Below are positions 34,501 through 48,150 of a stretch of 64,000 nt of DNA, piece after piece. The translations under genes were made by a program, and so were the position numbers. Each line of letters starts with the position of its first letter. The first letter of the stretch is position 1. Origin of the DNA: Poecilobothrus nobilitatus. Lineage: Eukaryota > Arthropoda > Insecta > Diptera > Dolichopodidae. The stretch covers positions 314,536,018 through 314,600,017 of the forward strand of contig OX352772.1 of NCBI GenBank assembly GCA_947095535.1, in the 5' to 3' direction. The notes under the pieces were generated by a model. It saw only the letters and a list, made by a program, of their open reading frames with translations, had not been told where the DNA came from and ran no database searches.

Positions 34501-36080
34501 TTGTTTACAGATTTTTTGTGTTCTGATTTTATTTCAGAAGACCCCTTTATTAGCTCTTTCCAAAACAAAATTTAAATTAATTTAAGAGCAATAATTTAAA
34601 ATTATTTAAAAAAAAAAAAATTCTAATCAAATGTTCTGATATATTTACATATATCATGTGGACCATTTTTATAAACATAATCTATGAGATCTTTTTGAGC
34701 TGATAGATATGAGCTCTTATAGATTTCAGCTCATATAGATATGACCTTTTTTTGAGAATTTTTAGAAATAAAAAAAAAAAAAATAAATAAAATATATTTT
34801 CCAATAGACTTAATACTCATTATTATATTTTAATATATAGATCTAATATATACTCTTCTACTATAATATTACAAGTACAATTTACTTAAAAACTTACATA
34901 CCTATATAAGTTGATAATACTAACAAATTACGAATATATTATATTCTTTATAGAATTTGAAAGCTGTCCCTTCCTATTATGACATATAATAATAGATATA
35001 CGATCAAATTGCACTATTGCTATTGATTCCTATAAAATACCCGAAAAGGGATATGCGGGCGGATAGTACAATTTAAAATTTGTTCTATCATAAATATCAA
35101 ATATACTCTACTACAATATTTCTTGTCATAATAATATTTTTACATTCCTCTTTTCTCCTTCAAGAAGAAGATTTTTCAACAGAGTCTTCCCTTTCAATTT
35201 GCTGCCAGGGTGGTATTACGATAAAATGGTTTTTTTCTTTTTTTACTTTTATTTAAAAAGCAAAAAAAAAAATAACAGTAAAAAGATAAATTAACTCATG
35301 AAATGGAAAATTATGGAAAATGTACTATACGTGAAAAATATTGTTTGTATTTTTACTTTACATCAAAAAAAAAATAAAATCAACAAGATAAAACAAAAAA
35401 AAAAAAAACAAAATTTGCAGAAAAATTTATGAGAAATTTATAGGAAAAGGATTTTATGTCAATTTCATTTTACATATAATATAAGATATATATCTAGCTA
35501 TCTCTTTCACTTCAAATAAATATATTAAGAAAAGCAGTTACATTTTTTTTTTTCAAGATATTGATGATTAGAATGAGTTTGAGGAAGACAGTGATGACAG
35601 TATATGAGAAATAATGATATTAAGTTAGATGAAAAATTTGATTTTAAGTGAATCATCAAAAATTTAATGTTTCTTTTATATTAGAAAAAAAATATATAAA
35701 TGTGTCAGAGTTTATATAATAAGGAAAAAGGATAGAATAGTGAAAGAAAAAAAAAGGAAAGAAAATAAAAAATAATATAATATTATTTATTATTGATGCA
35801 AGTCAATGAAATAATTTTTAAAAATATTAAAAAAAAAAATAAGTTTCTAAATCGAATTCAAAGACTTATTCAATGGCGTAGTTTAGAAATCAAAAAAAAA
35901 AAATAAGAAAATCTTCAAAGAATTTAATTTTAATGGTTTTTATACCACTTGATAATTTTTTTTTTTTGTTTCTTAAGTTCTGAATTTAATTTTTATTAAA
36001 TTATTGAGATGAATTATAGTTAAAATTACACGACGCAATTGTTGAGATTTTTTTTTGTTCATTTCCATAATATTAATTTT
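34501..36080. other. Non-coding A+T-rich stretch
   Basis: Nothing supportable. Several poly-A and poly-T tracts, and the AG-rich runs at 35.58-35.78 kb are low complexity. Confidence 0.5.
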
Positions 36081-36897
36081 TAGTACATTTCCAAAAAAAT
36101 TTTGAAAAAATGTGCCTATTAGTTTCAATCTGTCCGTCAGTCCGGTCCGTCCGTCCATCTGTTTACAAAACTTCTACACCGCTAAAGATAGCGAAAAAAA
36201 TTTTTAACCAAGGGTAGGTCTCAGAAAAAAATGTTGAAAGAACAACTTTTTCATATAGCTCCATTCATTATGGAGCTGTAGCCCCTCCAACTTTGAAAAA
36301 GCCCTATTTTTAAATACGTACATCTCATGTTCTACTTAACATTTTTTCAAGCTGAAAACGCCATTCGACGGGGATTTTATCAAAATTATACAATTTTTTT
36401 GAATTTAGTACTTAAATTTACCGTTATGTGAAAACCAAATTTTGCATGATTTTTCTACCATCATAACTCCGACACATTTTCAGATAGGGGCTTGAAATTT
36501 TGAGGCATGAAAGAACTTTTAGAATTAGTATAAGACTCATTAGAAAATATTTTTGTACCAGCTCCCGTTTAAGATTTATTAGGGCTCAAAAATTGAAAAT
36601 TTGCTATTTTTACTATTTTTCGCACGTGTAACTTAAGCACATGTACAAATTTTTCTTTGGCAAGACATAAAAATTAAAGCTCCAGTAATATATTTTTACG
36701 TCTGTAAACGGTTTTTCTTAGTTATATAGGGTTCCGAGCTTACAGCCGCTCAAAATTCCAAAAAAAAACCATTTTCACGTTTTTTTTTATTACATGAAAT
36801 TTTAAAATTTTTGTGCAAGTCAAAATTCTAAACAGTTTGTATTGTCTTTTGGAAATGTGCGCTTTTAAAAACCGTTGGTTTACATTCTACCTTGTTT
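36081..36897 (+). mobile_element. Family B repeat, near-complete copy
   Basis: Colinear with 31291-32088, from TAGTACATTTCCAAAAAAAT through CTGTCCGTCAGTCCGGTCCG to ACCGTTGGTTTACATTCTAC. It carries a small extra block, TTTTCGCACGTGTAACTTAA, near 36627 that is reminiscent of family A. Confidence 0.75.
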
Positions 36898-39315
36898 TTT
36901 TTTGTATTAAATCATCAAGTAATAAATTAGATCTATTTAGACGCTGTTTTGTGAAATACTGCGCACTATACATGAATATTGCAATCAACACATGAATAAA
37001 TCAACTTATCCTATTTCGATAGTATCTTTGTCTGAATTGACAACTGAAAAATACTTAAAATAATAAATTGACGGCTGTTAATTATGATATAAAATACCAT
37101 TTAAATAATATCCACATTCTTTAAATTATAATTCTTGGGTAGGAAGTAAATTTGGGTTGGGTAAATTATAACTTTTGGATAGTTTTTTTTATCGAAGATT
37201 TAAAAAATTGGTCATTGCGTTTGCGACAAGTTCGTGACATTGACCTGTTTGAATAGCTACTATACAGCTATTATATTAACTATATTTTATATAAGCATAA
37301 TTTAGTGCTTAATGAAGTTAAATATCTGAAATTTTGTCAAAACAAATTGAGTTTTACCGAAACGATTTCTGCAAAATTCGGTTAGTCTAACGAAACAGAT
37401 TTGAGTATATGCGATAATTAGATACTCATATCTTTGTACCTAATAAATATTTGAATAAGCATATATAAGCAATTTTGTAGAAGAGGAATACGTTTTATAG
37501 CAAGAGTAAAATTTGGTTGGTTTGGCCCAATGGGCGCAAGTAGCTGTCAATATTTTATTAAATTAGTTTTTAGATTAGATTAATACATCTGTATTGTTAT
37601 ACGGAGCAAGTATATTACCATCTTGTTTTAACATCAATCGGAAGTTACAAATTTATCAAAATAAATTACTAAGTTATGTATTAACATAATTTACCTGTAA
37701 ATTTCACATTTCAATCACATACTACTTCACCATGTTCTTGTTTCAAATTTTTTGTTTTATTTCATGTATAATTTTATTCTGGAATGACCAACACACATTT
37801 TCAAATTATATATTAGTATCTACAGAAAAATTTAAAACAATAAAAACAATAAAAAATTTAATATTTATGATGATGACAGTTGACAGTTGACAGAAATGCA
37901 TTGTTCCAATAAAATTCGAGTTGTTTCTGTAAGATTATGTTGCTTTTACTTATATAGTTTTGGAAATGATGGGCCATTTTGTACATATTAAATGATTTCT
38001 TTAAAAATTCGTTCATTAAAAGGTTATAAAATAATTTATATTTTATTATAGATAGATGAAAATAAAAAATAATTTTAATTTATAAAATATAAAAAAATAA
38101 AACCGTAATGTGATCTTGTATAGTTATTCTGTTTCTCGTAATATTTTGACGACCGAATATAATAGTGTGATGTAAATGATTTTAGGCATCATCCTTTTAT
38201 TTTCCCTAAATTAGAACTAATTTTACAGTAGGTAGTAAATATTTTTGGATTCATACTGGCATGATGATTTTTAAACATTTCAAATTATATATATATATAT
38301 ATATTTTTTTTGATTAATTTAAATGACTTTTTATATTAAAAGTTTTTCTCTCTTTTCAATTATATAGGATCAAATGCATAAAACAACTGAGCTGAAATTC
38401 AAATTTCCCTTTTTTTAAATAAAAAATTGTGCTTGAACTCGTATCATTTGCATAAAAAATTGATATTTAGTTTTAGTTTTTTAATTGTTTATGAACTTTT
38501 TTCATTTTTCTGAGACCGTAGAAGTACTTTTTATAAGGTACAAGTAGAATTTTCAATTATTTGATCCAAAAACATATATGTATATATAATTGTCTTAGTC
38601 TAAAAATATAAAATATAAATCACTTCATCGTCCCACTTCAATTTTATTTTAATACTAGAAAATTTAAATCACCAAATTATATTCCATGGCAATAATAATA
38701 AAAAAATTGATTTAATATAATCAAAATAAGATTATATGCAAACCTAATATTACAGATAAAGCAATCATTGACATATAATAGATATGACCTTTACAATTCT
38801 ATAAAAAAAAAAAATTATTTTGAATCCTTAAGATGACCTTTCTGAAATATGGTTTTTGATTTCTTTAAATAAATATCAAGAGTTGTTTTAAAATGATTTT
38901 AAATTAATGATAATATTTCTTTTTAAAATGTATTACACAAAAATTATTTTTAAGGTCTTAAAATATCTTTTATATAATATTATGTATATATATATATATA
39001 TATATATATAATAAATGACAAAAAAAAATAAATTTGAAGTAATTGAAAAAATTATAGATTATTTCTATAACAAAAATATTTTTTAGATCATAAGGTATAA
39101 ATTTTACATATGCTTTATGAATGCTCGTTAAAAAATTAAAAAAAAGGAAGTGGTAGTCTTTTATTTAAAAACTCATATTTCATGTATTGTGTGAATTTTA
39201 CTTCAACTAAAAGAAAAAAGAATAACTTCAAATTTAAAAACTTTAATTTTTTTTATTTTGAAGATTTTTGTTGTTAAATCAAGTCCTTTTAATTTTTACT
39301 ATTATTTTTTATGCC
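36898..39315. other. Non-coding stretch with one diverged dispersed repeat
   Basis: 37250-37430 resembles 14920-15095 (AAGCATAATTTAGTG, AAATTCGGTTAGTCTAACG, GATTTGAGTATATGCGA). A (TA)n tract of about 14 units lies at 38984-39012. No exon supported. Confidence 0.45.
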
Positions 39316-40099
39316 ATACATCTGAGGTATAGGATATGTTAACTTTGGTATGGTGTTTGTAACCATCAAAAAGAAGCAAGTTAGATATGAATATGTATAT
39401 AATATATATTGTTAACCAGTTTTACCTCCTGAATCGATTTAATGATGTCCCGTCCGTCTGTTCACACGATAACTTATGAATTAATAAAGTTATTTTGATG
39501 AAATTTATATGGTAGTTTATTAATTACGAAAGAAAGTCTCAGATTTTGTAAGGTTCCGCACGAGTCCCAAAACAAACAAGTATCTCCAAAACCCATAAAG
39601 AAACTTTACAATTGGTACAAGGGTATTCTGTCATGTTTACTTTTATTTAAAATTGAAAATTAATATTTGAGATGATGGGGAACATAGTTTCGGCAATTGG
39701 AAGCTTTCGAAATAACCAAAGAGCAAACGAGCATAGTCTAAAACTAAAAAAGATAGAACCTTTAAAATTGGTAAAAGGGTGTGCCCTGAAATGTTCTCTA
39801 CGTTCCTGAAATTTAAAATGAATTGAAGTGGCGGTTCGGGTGGCCTCTCAAAACCTAACAAGCACATCTTCGAAATTAATACAGACAGAAATTTTGTACA
39901 AGGCTGTAGAATCATGCGTCTTTTACGTTCCTGAAATTCAAGTTGAATAAGAAGGGAAAGAGAGGCGGTTGAAGCAGCTGCCATACACCTCCCAAAGTTT
40001 AAAGTAAAAGCGTTTATGTTTTTAGTTTATATTAAATAACTATCTAAAATAACTTATGGATTTTTAATTTAATTTGAAATTTTTCAGGTGTAGGGTATT
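39316..40099 (-). mobile_element. Family C element, inverted copy with tandemly repeated interior
   Basis: It matches 2291-2921 in reverse (GTTAACTTTGGTATGGTGTTTG, AAGCAAGTTAGAT, CTTATGGATTTTTAATTTAA, ending TTCAGGTGTAGGGTATT). The interior has three repeated units of about 130 bp sharing ACGTTCCTGAAATT, AACTTTACAATTGGTACAAGG-like and CGAGCA-like blocks. The open frame at 39643-39984 comes from this array and has no domain. Confidence 0.7.
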
Positions 40100-40150
40100 A
40101 ATAATATCGTTTGCATTACTTTACTGTTATATTTACTTGTTTTAAATTCA

Positions 40151-41720
40151 TTATACCCGTACGATAGGATCGGGTATAATAAAATTACTCCTCCGTTTGT
40201 AACACCTCGAAATAAGCGAGCTAGATATACCTTCAAAGGTATGGATCGGATCAGAAAAAAATTCTAAGACTTTTGAGCCATGTCCGTCCGTCCGTCGGTC
40301 CGTCCGTCAGCACGCTAACTCAAAAACTAAGAAAGCTAGAATCTTGAAATTTACACAAAATATTCTTGGAGTAATTTGTAGGTTCCCTATTTTTTTTGGT
40401 TGAGTTTGGACCAAACCTTAAGGTAGCTCTCGAACACCTAACTTTTAGATCCCGACATTTTTTTTGAAATAGAGCTATGAAATTTTAACTGCTGATAGAT
40501 CTCACAAAAATATTAATTTTATTTTTAATAACTTTTTTTTGTAGCCTCACCCGTTACGGAGCTACAGCTCCCCAAAGGTTCAAAAAAGCTCTATATTTAA
40601 ATTGTTATAGCACAAGTTGTATAAGGTGTATCTTCATTTTGAAAACGCCAAACGATTACTACTTTTATTAGCTTTAAAAGTATATATACAATAAATATAT
40701 ATTTGTGGCATACGGTGTCTTAATTTACCGTTATGCGAAACTCAAATTTTGCAAAATTCTTTAACCCTTCTATCTTCTAAAGGGTTAAAGTTGGAAACTT
40801 GAAATTTTGAAGGAAGTTAGATCTTTGAAAATTAGTATGAGTCATTTCAGAAATTTTTTTTGTATCACTCCCCGTTTAGGAGCTGTAAGGGGTCAAAAAC
40901 TGAAAATTTCCTATTTTTAAACACCTGTAACTTGAACACCTGTTAAAATTTTTTTGAAGTAATACACAAAAATTAAAGCTTCAACATTATACTTTTATTG
41001 CTGTTAACAACTTTTTTTAATAATATAGGGTTACTTTATAATTGACGAAAGTGTTACTTGATTTTTTCAAATTTTCTAACAAATTTCATTAACGAATTTT
41101 TTCCATTTTGTTTTACTCGATAATTTGAAATTGTTGAGGATATAATGCGTAGTACAAAAAAATGTAATTAAATAAACAACATAACGGTTGCTTGAAGAAT
41201 TTTTATTTATATGATATTGATATATATACATACTTATATAATATCATGTTTATTTACATATCGTATATGTCACTAGTGAATGAATGATAAGAATATAGAT
41301 GTATATTATATAGCGCCGTATTTACATACATATATGTATTTTATTGTACTTATAAGAAATTATTCTGTCAATGGAATATTTAAATATAATATAATATAAT
41401 ATTTAAAATTATATTTACTATTTTGTACTAAGTAAATTTAATATACATTTACCGCTTAGTATTAAATGGTACTATAGAATATTTGAAAAAGCTTTGGATT
41501 GATAATCGTTATGTTAAAATCTGCTTTTGAAGAATGCATAAACATATAGTTTGAATATATGTACAACCCATAATTCTAGAAATTATAAAATTCACCCAAA
41601 TTATTTTAAAATACTAAAATATTAAAAAAATAATATTGTAAGCAAAGTGACAGGCTCTGAACATACTAACGGTTCGTACGGGTATCTAAGAGTTGACAAA
41701 GTCAACTGTATTCTTCCTCG
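40151..41720 (-). mobile_element. Family A element, left arm of an 8-kb inverted pair
   Basis: It starts TTATACCCGTACGATAGG and runs, as the reverse complement of 46558-48150, to GTCAACTGTATTCTTCCTCG. The inner end again shows CGTACGGGTAT (about 41675) next to a palindrome AGTTGACAAAGTCAACT. No coding sequence. Confidence 0.85.
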
Positions 41721-43299
41721 TTTTTTATTTGATTTTAATCTAATCCGTCATAGTATAGACTCTATAAATCTAATCCGTATTCTTAAGACTCTAAAAATTC
41801 AAAGAAAAGAAAGTATGTTTTATTCCTTTTCAAAATAACAGTAAGGAATTAAAATTTTCCTTAAAGTCTTTAGTTTAGATTAGCATTCAGAAAAAGATAA
41901 TAAAAAAAAAAAATTGATAAATTATTAAAGTAAATTTGTTTTTATTTTTTTTTTTCTTTTTTTATAGTTCTTACTTATATACTTTAAACAATATCATTTT
42001 CATTCAAAATATAACATACAGAATTATATATTTCTAGTATATAAACAATTTTCCTTTTTGTTATTGTTTTATTGGTTTTATTGATTGTGCAAAATTGTTC
42101 ATAAAAAGGTTCAATGAAAATATTTTCTTCCAAATAGCTTTTGTGGTTAATTTTCTTATATATGAAACTAAAAACAGCGATCTATAATTTATGTTTATGT
42201 GTTAATTTGGATTTCTGATCGAATTATTTACTTAATAAAACCATATAAATATTAGTTATAATTCGATAGTATTTTTCCAATTTCCAAGCTTGGATCCTAC
42301 TCCCACAGTTTAAATTTAAAATTTCCTCTCACTTTCTTTTCTTATTTCTCAGCTTTTATATTGCTTTGCAGTTAGGGTCACTTTCCTATTTTATTGGCTA
42401 CGGCGAGAGATAGTTTTAGTGCCTAGAAATCTAGTGTGCCTTGTGTGTCTTTTGAAGTTTTGTCTTTTGAAGATCTACATAGCATTCGGAGTGAAAACAA
42501 AAAAAAAGAAGTTTAAAAGATTATTAACAGTTAAAATATGTCTAATTAGGAAATTTTTATAAGTAAAACTTTATAAATTATAATATAAAGTGATTTATTT
42601 CAAAACACTTTAATTTCATACACATGTTATGTATACATAATAAACAATTGCCTGCACGAAAATTTTATATTTAAGTTTTTTGGTAGATTTGTTTGTCATA
42701 GTTGGATTAAGATTATTATTTAAGCAGTGTTAGTACATTATTTTAATATTAATGTATACTAAGTTTCAATTAATGCATTATTACGATAAAAAAAAACTAT
42801 AGTACCAACAAAATATACTACCTAAAAATTTATAAATATTATTTCGTTTACATTTATATTAATTCAGCTTTCATGTAAATATAGAGTTAGGACTTAGAAG
42901 GAACTTTTTATTTTTCGATGTGTATATACGTGTGCCGTTATGCACATGAATAATTACACTAATTTTAGAGAAGGCAATAGTTTTATTACTTGTATTAAAT
43001 AAAATTGGATTAATCTTTAAATATACTGTATAAGGAATAAGGTGTTCATTTGATATTTTGTCTACAAAATTCTTATGCTGAAAAATGGAAATTTAATGAA
43101 CCAAACTATCACACAATGGAAAAATTTGGAAATTTTTAAAAATTGTCACTTTTTTTTTGTCTTTGAAGTTGTCCAGAAAAACAAAATTTGAATGGTATAT
43201 CGAATGTTGTTGAGAGTATGCACAAATATAATATGAACCGTATAAATATGTTCATTCTGCAAGAACTTGATGTAAAATGCAGATTTCCGAAGAAAATAG

Positions 43300-43412
43300 G
43301 TCAAACCTATCTCATATATTTTGGTGGGTTCGACAGAGCGTGGGTTCGATCTTCTACATGTTGGTCAGACCAACTACAGTTTTTAACAGGGAAAAATCAG
43401 CCGAATCCACAA
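43300..43412 (+). pseudogene. LINE reverse-transcriptase C-terminal scrap
   Basis: The frame reads QTYLIYFGG...VRSSTCWSDQLQFLTGKNQ. The nucleotide string CTACATGTTGGTCAGACCAA through TTTTTAACAGGGAAAAA matches the element at 63.7 kb in reverse. The block between YFG and RSxTxWSDQ, normally an EGKxxGKRxRGR segment, is largely deleted. Confidence 0.55.
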
Positions 43413-43718
43413 GAACAGACCGAATTAACAAGAAATACTCTATATAATACGCATATTATATGAAAACATCTCTTATACTGTCTTCCGTATAGTATGATTA
43501 AGTTGAAAAATTCTTGATATACATATTAGAAAAATTTTTACATAAATATAATTGAAATCAATGATTTATGTTAAATTTTTTTTATCATTTCCATTTTAAA
43601 ATGAAATTTGATTTACAACCTATACATTTAATTAAAACAGTATATTAAAAGAATTATATAAAATTACCATAAAAAAAGAAAAAAATATTTTTATAAATCA
43701 AATCAAACTCTACTAAAA

Positions 43719-43823
43719 GAAAAAATTGAACCAATTTTCAAGCAGTGATAGAGCAAACTTTTATTATGTATAAAAAATAAATTTTGTTCTATCACTGTTT
43801 GGAAAATTGGTTCAATTTTTTTT
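43719..43823. mobile_element. Hairpin MITE-like element
   Basis: The arms AAAATTGAACCAATTTTCAA... and ...TTGGAAAATTGGTTCAATTTT pair over about 42 bp, including GTGATAGAGCAAA/TTTGTTCTATCAC, around a 20-bp A+T-rich loop. Confidence 0.75.
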
Positions 43824-43914
43824 AAGCCATAGGTAATATTTCTTTCCTTTTTTTTTAATTTTTTTTTTTTCTAATTTTTACTTGTAGGTGTATTGTATGG
43901 ATCTATGATGAAAT

Positions 43915-44250
43915 CCCTAATTCAAAAATCCAAATTCAAAAATTCAAATCCCAAAATCCCTAATTCCAAAATTAAAATTTCCAAAAGCTAAATTCTCAAG
44001 ATACAAATTCTTAAAATCCAAATTCCCAAAATAGAGATTCCCAAAAGTCAAATTTCCGAAATCCAAAATTCAAAAATTCCAAAGTGGACAAAATTCAAAC
44101 TGGGAAAAATCCAAACATAAAAGAAATCTTGGATTTCTTAATTTTGGATTTGTGAACTTTGTATTTTAGAATTTTAGATTTTGGGAATTGGGACTTTTAA
44201 GAAATTAGGGATTTTGTTTCATTTGGATTTTGGAAATACGAATTTTGTCG
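43915..44250. repeat. Degenerate 11-12-bp tandem array with reverse-complement half (foldback)
   Basis: The left half is built of CCAAAATCCAAATTC-like units (AAATCC, CAAAATTC). From about 44130 the units switch to the reverse complement (GGATTTTGGGAATT-like). The array therefore folds on itself over most of its length. Confidence 0.75.
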
Positions 44251-46557
44251 GATTACCATATTGTATATTATGTTTTAAAAGTCTTCAAATTCATTTCGTT
44301 TTCTTTTTTTCTGAAATCAAAAGCTCTATCATAATATAACAAAAAAAAAAAAAACAAAAACTGGAAAAGCTGGAAAATCTTATCCTCTTATTATGTTATT
44401 TTTACGTTAAGGAAATGTCAAGTTTTGCATAAAATATTACAAGCGACATATTTAAAAAAAAAAAAAAAAAAACGGTAATACATATAATGGTATAAAAAAA
44501 TTATAAAAATATGACAAAAGTCATCCATGTGTAGAACGAAAGAATTTTTTAACATCCAAGAGAATCAACTTGACTGTGAAATGAATATGACGAGGGTATA
44601 TTATGTCGGATGGTATATAAAATACAAAAAAAAAAAAGTATAAGTTTCTTTCAACTATAGGGTATAGGTAAATATTATATTTCTTAGAAAAAAAAAAAAA
44701 GAAGTTTTTAGAAAAAATTTGTGCAGTCTTCAAACACGTTGAACTGTACTTAATGTACACGTTGAACTGTACTTGTACTTGTAAACTATTTTTCAATGGT
44801 AAAGGATATGAATATATTACCATAGTTCCGAAAGTATGAAGTAATGTCTAAAGTATCTTAAATATTTATAAAACAAATTAAATTTCAATATTTGTAGATA
44901 TTAAGTAAATATTGAAAATTATTTTCAACCGCTACAATTTTGACTTTTAAAAATTAAAAATTTTGTTATTCGATATTATCTAGGCTTGTTAGGCTTACCA
45001 GCTATAATAAAACGTGTTGAATTAAATTTTTCTTTTAAATAGATTCCTATAAGGTTTAAAATTTAAAATTGACAATTTATTTTGAAAGTGTTATAAATTC
45101 AAATCCCAATTTAATAATAAAAAACTATAAAATGATAATTTTGTAAAGAAAAAGATCAAAAGTTTTAAAGAAAATAAAAACAAAAGAAAAGAAATAAAAA
45201 AAGACAAAAAAAAAATTGTTTTCTTATTTAGTTTTTCATAAGTGTTTATGTCCTATACGACAACTAATGTTTACTTTTTGAATTTTTTCTTTGTTTTTTT
45301 TTTTTTTTTTTATTTTTAATTTTGCTTGTACAATTTTAAAACTAGATTTTTAAAGGACTCGTTTTTTCCCTCTTTATTTATTTTTTCCATTTTTTTTTTT
45401 TTTTTGCCTTAGACTAGTATATTTTGATATTTTTTTTTTCTTTAAAATTTCTTATTCTGTAGGTATATACATTTTATACATAGTTATATTATATATTATA
45501 TTATATACCTATATATATATATTTTATTTTATAAATTTTAAGATCGTTGAAGTTGACGACGAGACCAAGACAATTTTTTTAAGGTACTGTAAAAGAAAAT
45601 GGTAGGTACACTTTTATGATGAAAATGTATTGAAACTTATGCCAGAGTATGGGAATTTATTATATTTCGCTTTTCCTTCATCTTTTTTTTTTTTTTTTTT
45701 TGCTATTTTGGTTGTTTTTTTTTTATTTTTGTAATAGAGAGGATAATATGAGGAAAATTTTTCTTAAAGGTAATCTCTATTCTTTATAAAAATATAATAA
45801 AATAAAAGATACCTTAATAAAGTTATATACAAACTTTATATATTGTATTGTATATATAATTTTTATACTAAATAATAAGCTAGAAAGAGATAAAAATATT
45901 TTGAATTGATAAATAAATGATTTATAGACACAATTTTCTTTTTTTTTTTTTTCCTTTTTTGTACATCGATAGATTGTTGTACTTTGCCTGGATATCCGTT
46001 TCGAAAAATTTACTATAGAAAAATTGAGATTTTATTTAATGGTATTAAGGTTTTATTATAAATATTTGTAGTATGTCTTCCGAAATAATAATAAAGGAGC
46101 TGAAGAAGATGTGAAATGGATTTTGGTATTTGGGGTATAATTTAAAGACAAGAAAATGAATGAATGTAATATGATACCTTTGGATTGTATAAAGAAATTT
46201 ATTGGACATTTTATGTGTCACATAAAATGCAAAATAGAAAACATTAATGTCAGCTAATATATAGTGTCATATATATATAGCATCCGCATATACTTATATA
46301 CGAGTATAATATATAAAAAAAAATCTTACATTTTTATTTTGATTGATCGGATATTTAAAATATTTTGAGGTTTAAATTTCAGGGTCAAAAAAATGATTTT
46401 TAAATTAATAAAAAAAAATAAAAATTGAGTTGTTTTTTTTTTTTTGAGGATTCAAAGAAAGCTAATAAAGTTCTTATAAATTGGTGTTTTCTGTTTCTGT
46501 TCAACTTAAAAAAAATAATTTTCAATCGGGATATTTTACATAAATTTTAAAAAAAAA

Positions 46558-48150
46558 CGAGGAAGAATACAGTTGACTTTGTCAACTCTTAGATACCCGT
46601 ACGACCCGTTAGTATGTTCACAGCCTGTCACTCTGCTCACAATATTATTCTTTTAATATTTTAGTATTTTAAAATAATTTGGGTGAATTTTATAATTTCT
46701 AGAACTATGGGTTGTACATATATTCAAACTATATGTTTATATGTACATTCTTCAAAAGCAGATTCTAACCTTCCACATAACGATTATCAATCCAAAACTT
46801 TTTCAAATATTCTATAGTACCGTTTAATACTAAGCGGTAAATGTATATTAAATTTACTAAGTACAAAACAGTAAATATAATTTTAAATATTATATTATAT
46901 TATATTTAAATATTCCATTGACAGAATAATTTCTTATAAGTACAATAAAATACATATATGTATGTAAATACGGCGCTATATAATATACATCTATACTCTT
47001 ATCATTCATTCACTAGTGACATATACGATATGTAAATAAACATGATATTATATAAGTATGTATATATATCAATATCATATAAATAAAAATTCTTCAAGCA
47101 ACCGTTATGTTGTTTATTTAATTACATTTTTTTGTACTACGCATTATATCCTCAACAATTTCAAATTATCGAGTAAAACAAAATGGAAAAAATTCGTTAA
47201 AGATATTTGTTAGAAAATTGGAAAAAATCAAGTAACACTTTCGTCAATTATAAAGTAACCCTATATTATTAAAAAAAGTTGTTAACAGAAATAAAAGTAT
47301 AATGTTGGAGCTTTAATTTTTGTGTATTACTTCAAAAAAATTTTAACAGGTGTTCAAGTTACAGGTGTTTAAAAATAGAAAATTTTCAGTTTTTGACCTC
47401 TTACAGCTCCTAAACGGGGGGTGATACAAAAAAAATTTCTGAAATGACTCATACTAATTTTCAAAGATCTAACCTCTGTCAAAATTTCAAGTTTCCAACT
47501 TTAACCGTTTAGAAGATGGAAGGGTTAAAGAATTTTGCAAAATTTTAGTTTCGCATAACGGTAAATTAAGACACCGTATGCCAAAAATATATATTTATTG
47601 TATATATACTTTTAAAGCTAATGAAAGTAGTAATCGTTTGGCGTTTTCAAAATGAAGATATACCTTATACAACTTGTGCTATAACAATTTAAATATAGAG
47701 CTTTTTTGAACCTTTGGGGAGCTGTAGCTCCGTAATGGGTGGGGCTACAAAAAAAAGTTATTAAAAATAAAATTATTATTTTTGTGAGATCTATCAGCAG
47801 TTAAAATTTCATAGCTCTATTTCAAAAAAAATGTCGGGATCTAAAAGTTAGGTGTTCGAGAGCTACCCTAAGGCTTGGTCCAAACTCAACCAAAAAAAAT
47901 AGGGAACCTACAAATTACTCCCAAAATATTTTGTGTAAATTTCAAGATTCTAGCTTTCTTAGTTTTTGAGTTAGCGTGCTGACGGACGGACGGACGGACG
48001 GACGGACGGACGGACGGACATGGCTCAAAAGTCTTAGAATTTTTTTCTGATCCGATCCATACCTTTGAAGGTATATCTAGCTCGCTTATTTCGAGGTGTT
48101 ACAAACGGAGGAGTAATTTTATTATACCCGATCCTATCGTACGGGTATAA
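46558..48150 (+). mobile_element. Family A element, right arm of an 8-kb inverted pair
   Basis: It begins CGAGGAAGAATACAGTTGAC, has AGATACCCGTACGACCCG near 46591 and ends CGTACGGGTATAA at 48150. A (GACG)n tract lies at 47980-48020. The 3' 800 bp are nearly identical to the repeat at 1-803. Confidence 0.85.

Noticed and set aside
39643..39984. 113-codon open frame on the minus strand
   Set aside because: It arises from the repeated interior of a family C element; the peptide shows the same repeated blocks and no known domain.
43188..43463. 91-codon open frame on the plus strand
   Set aside because: The recognisable part is a LINE scrap (RSSTCWSDQ); the rest is flanking sequence.
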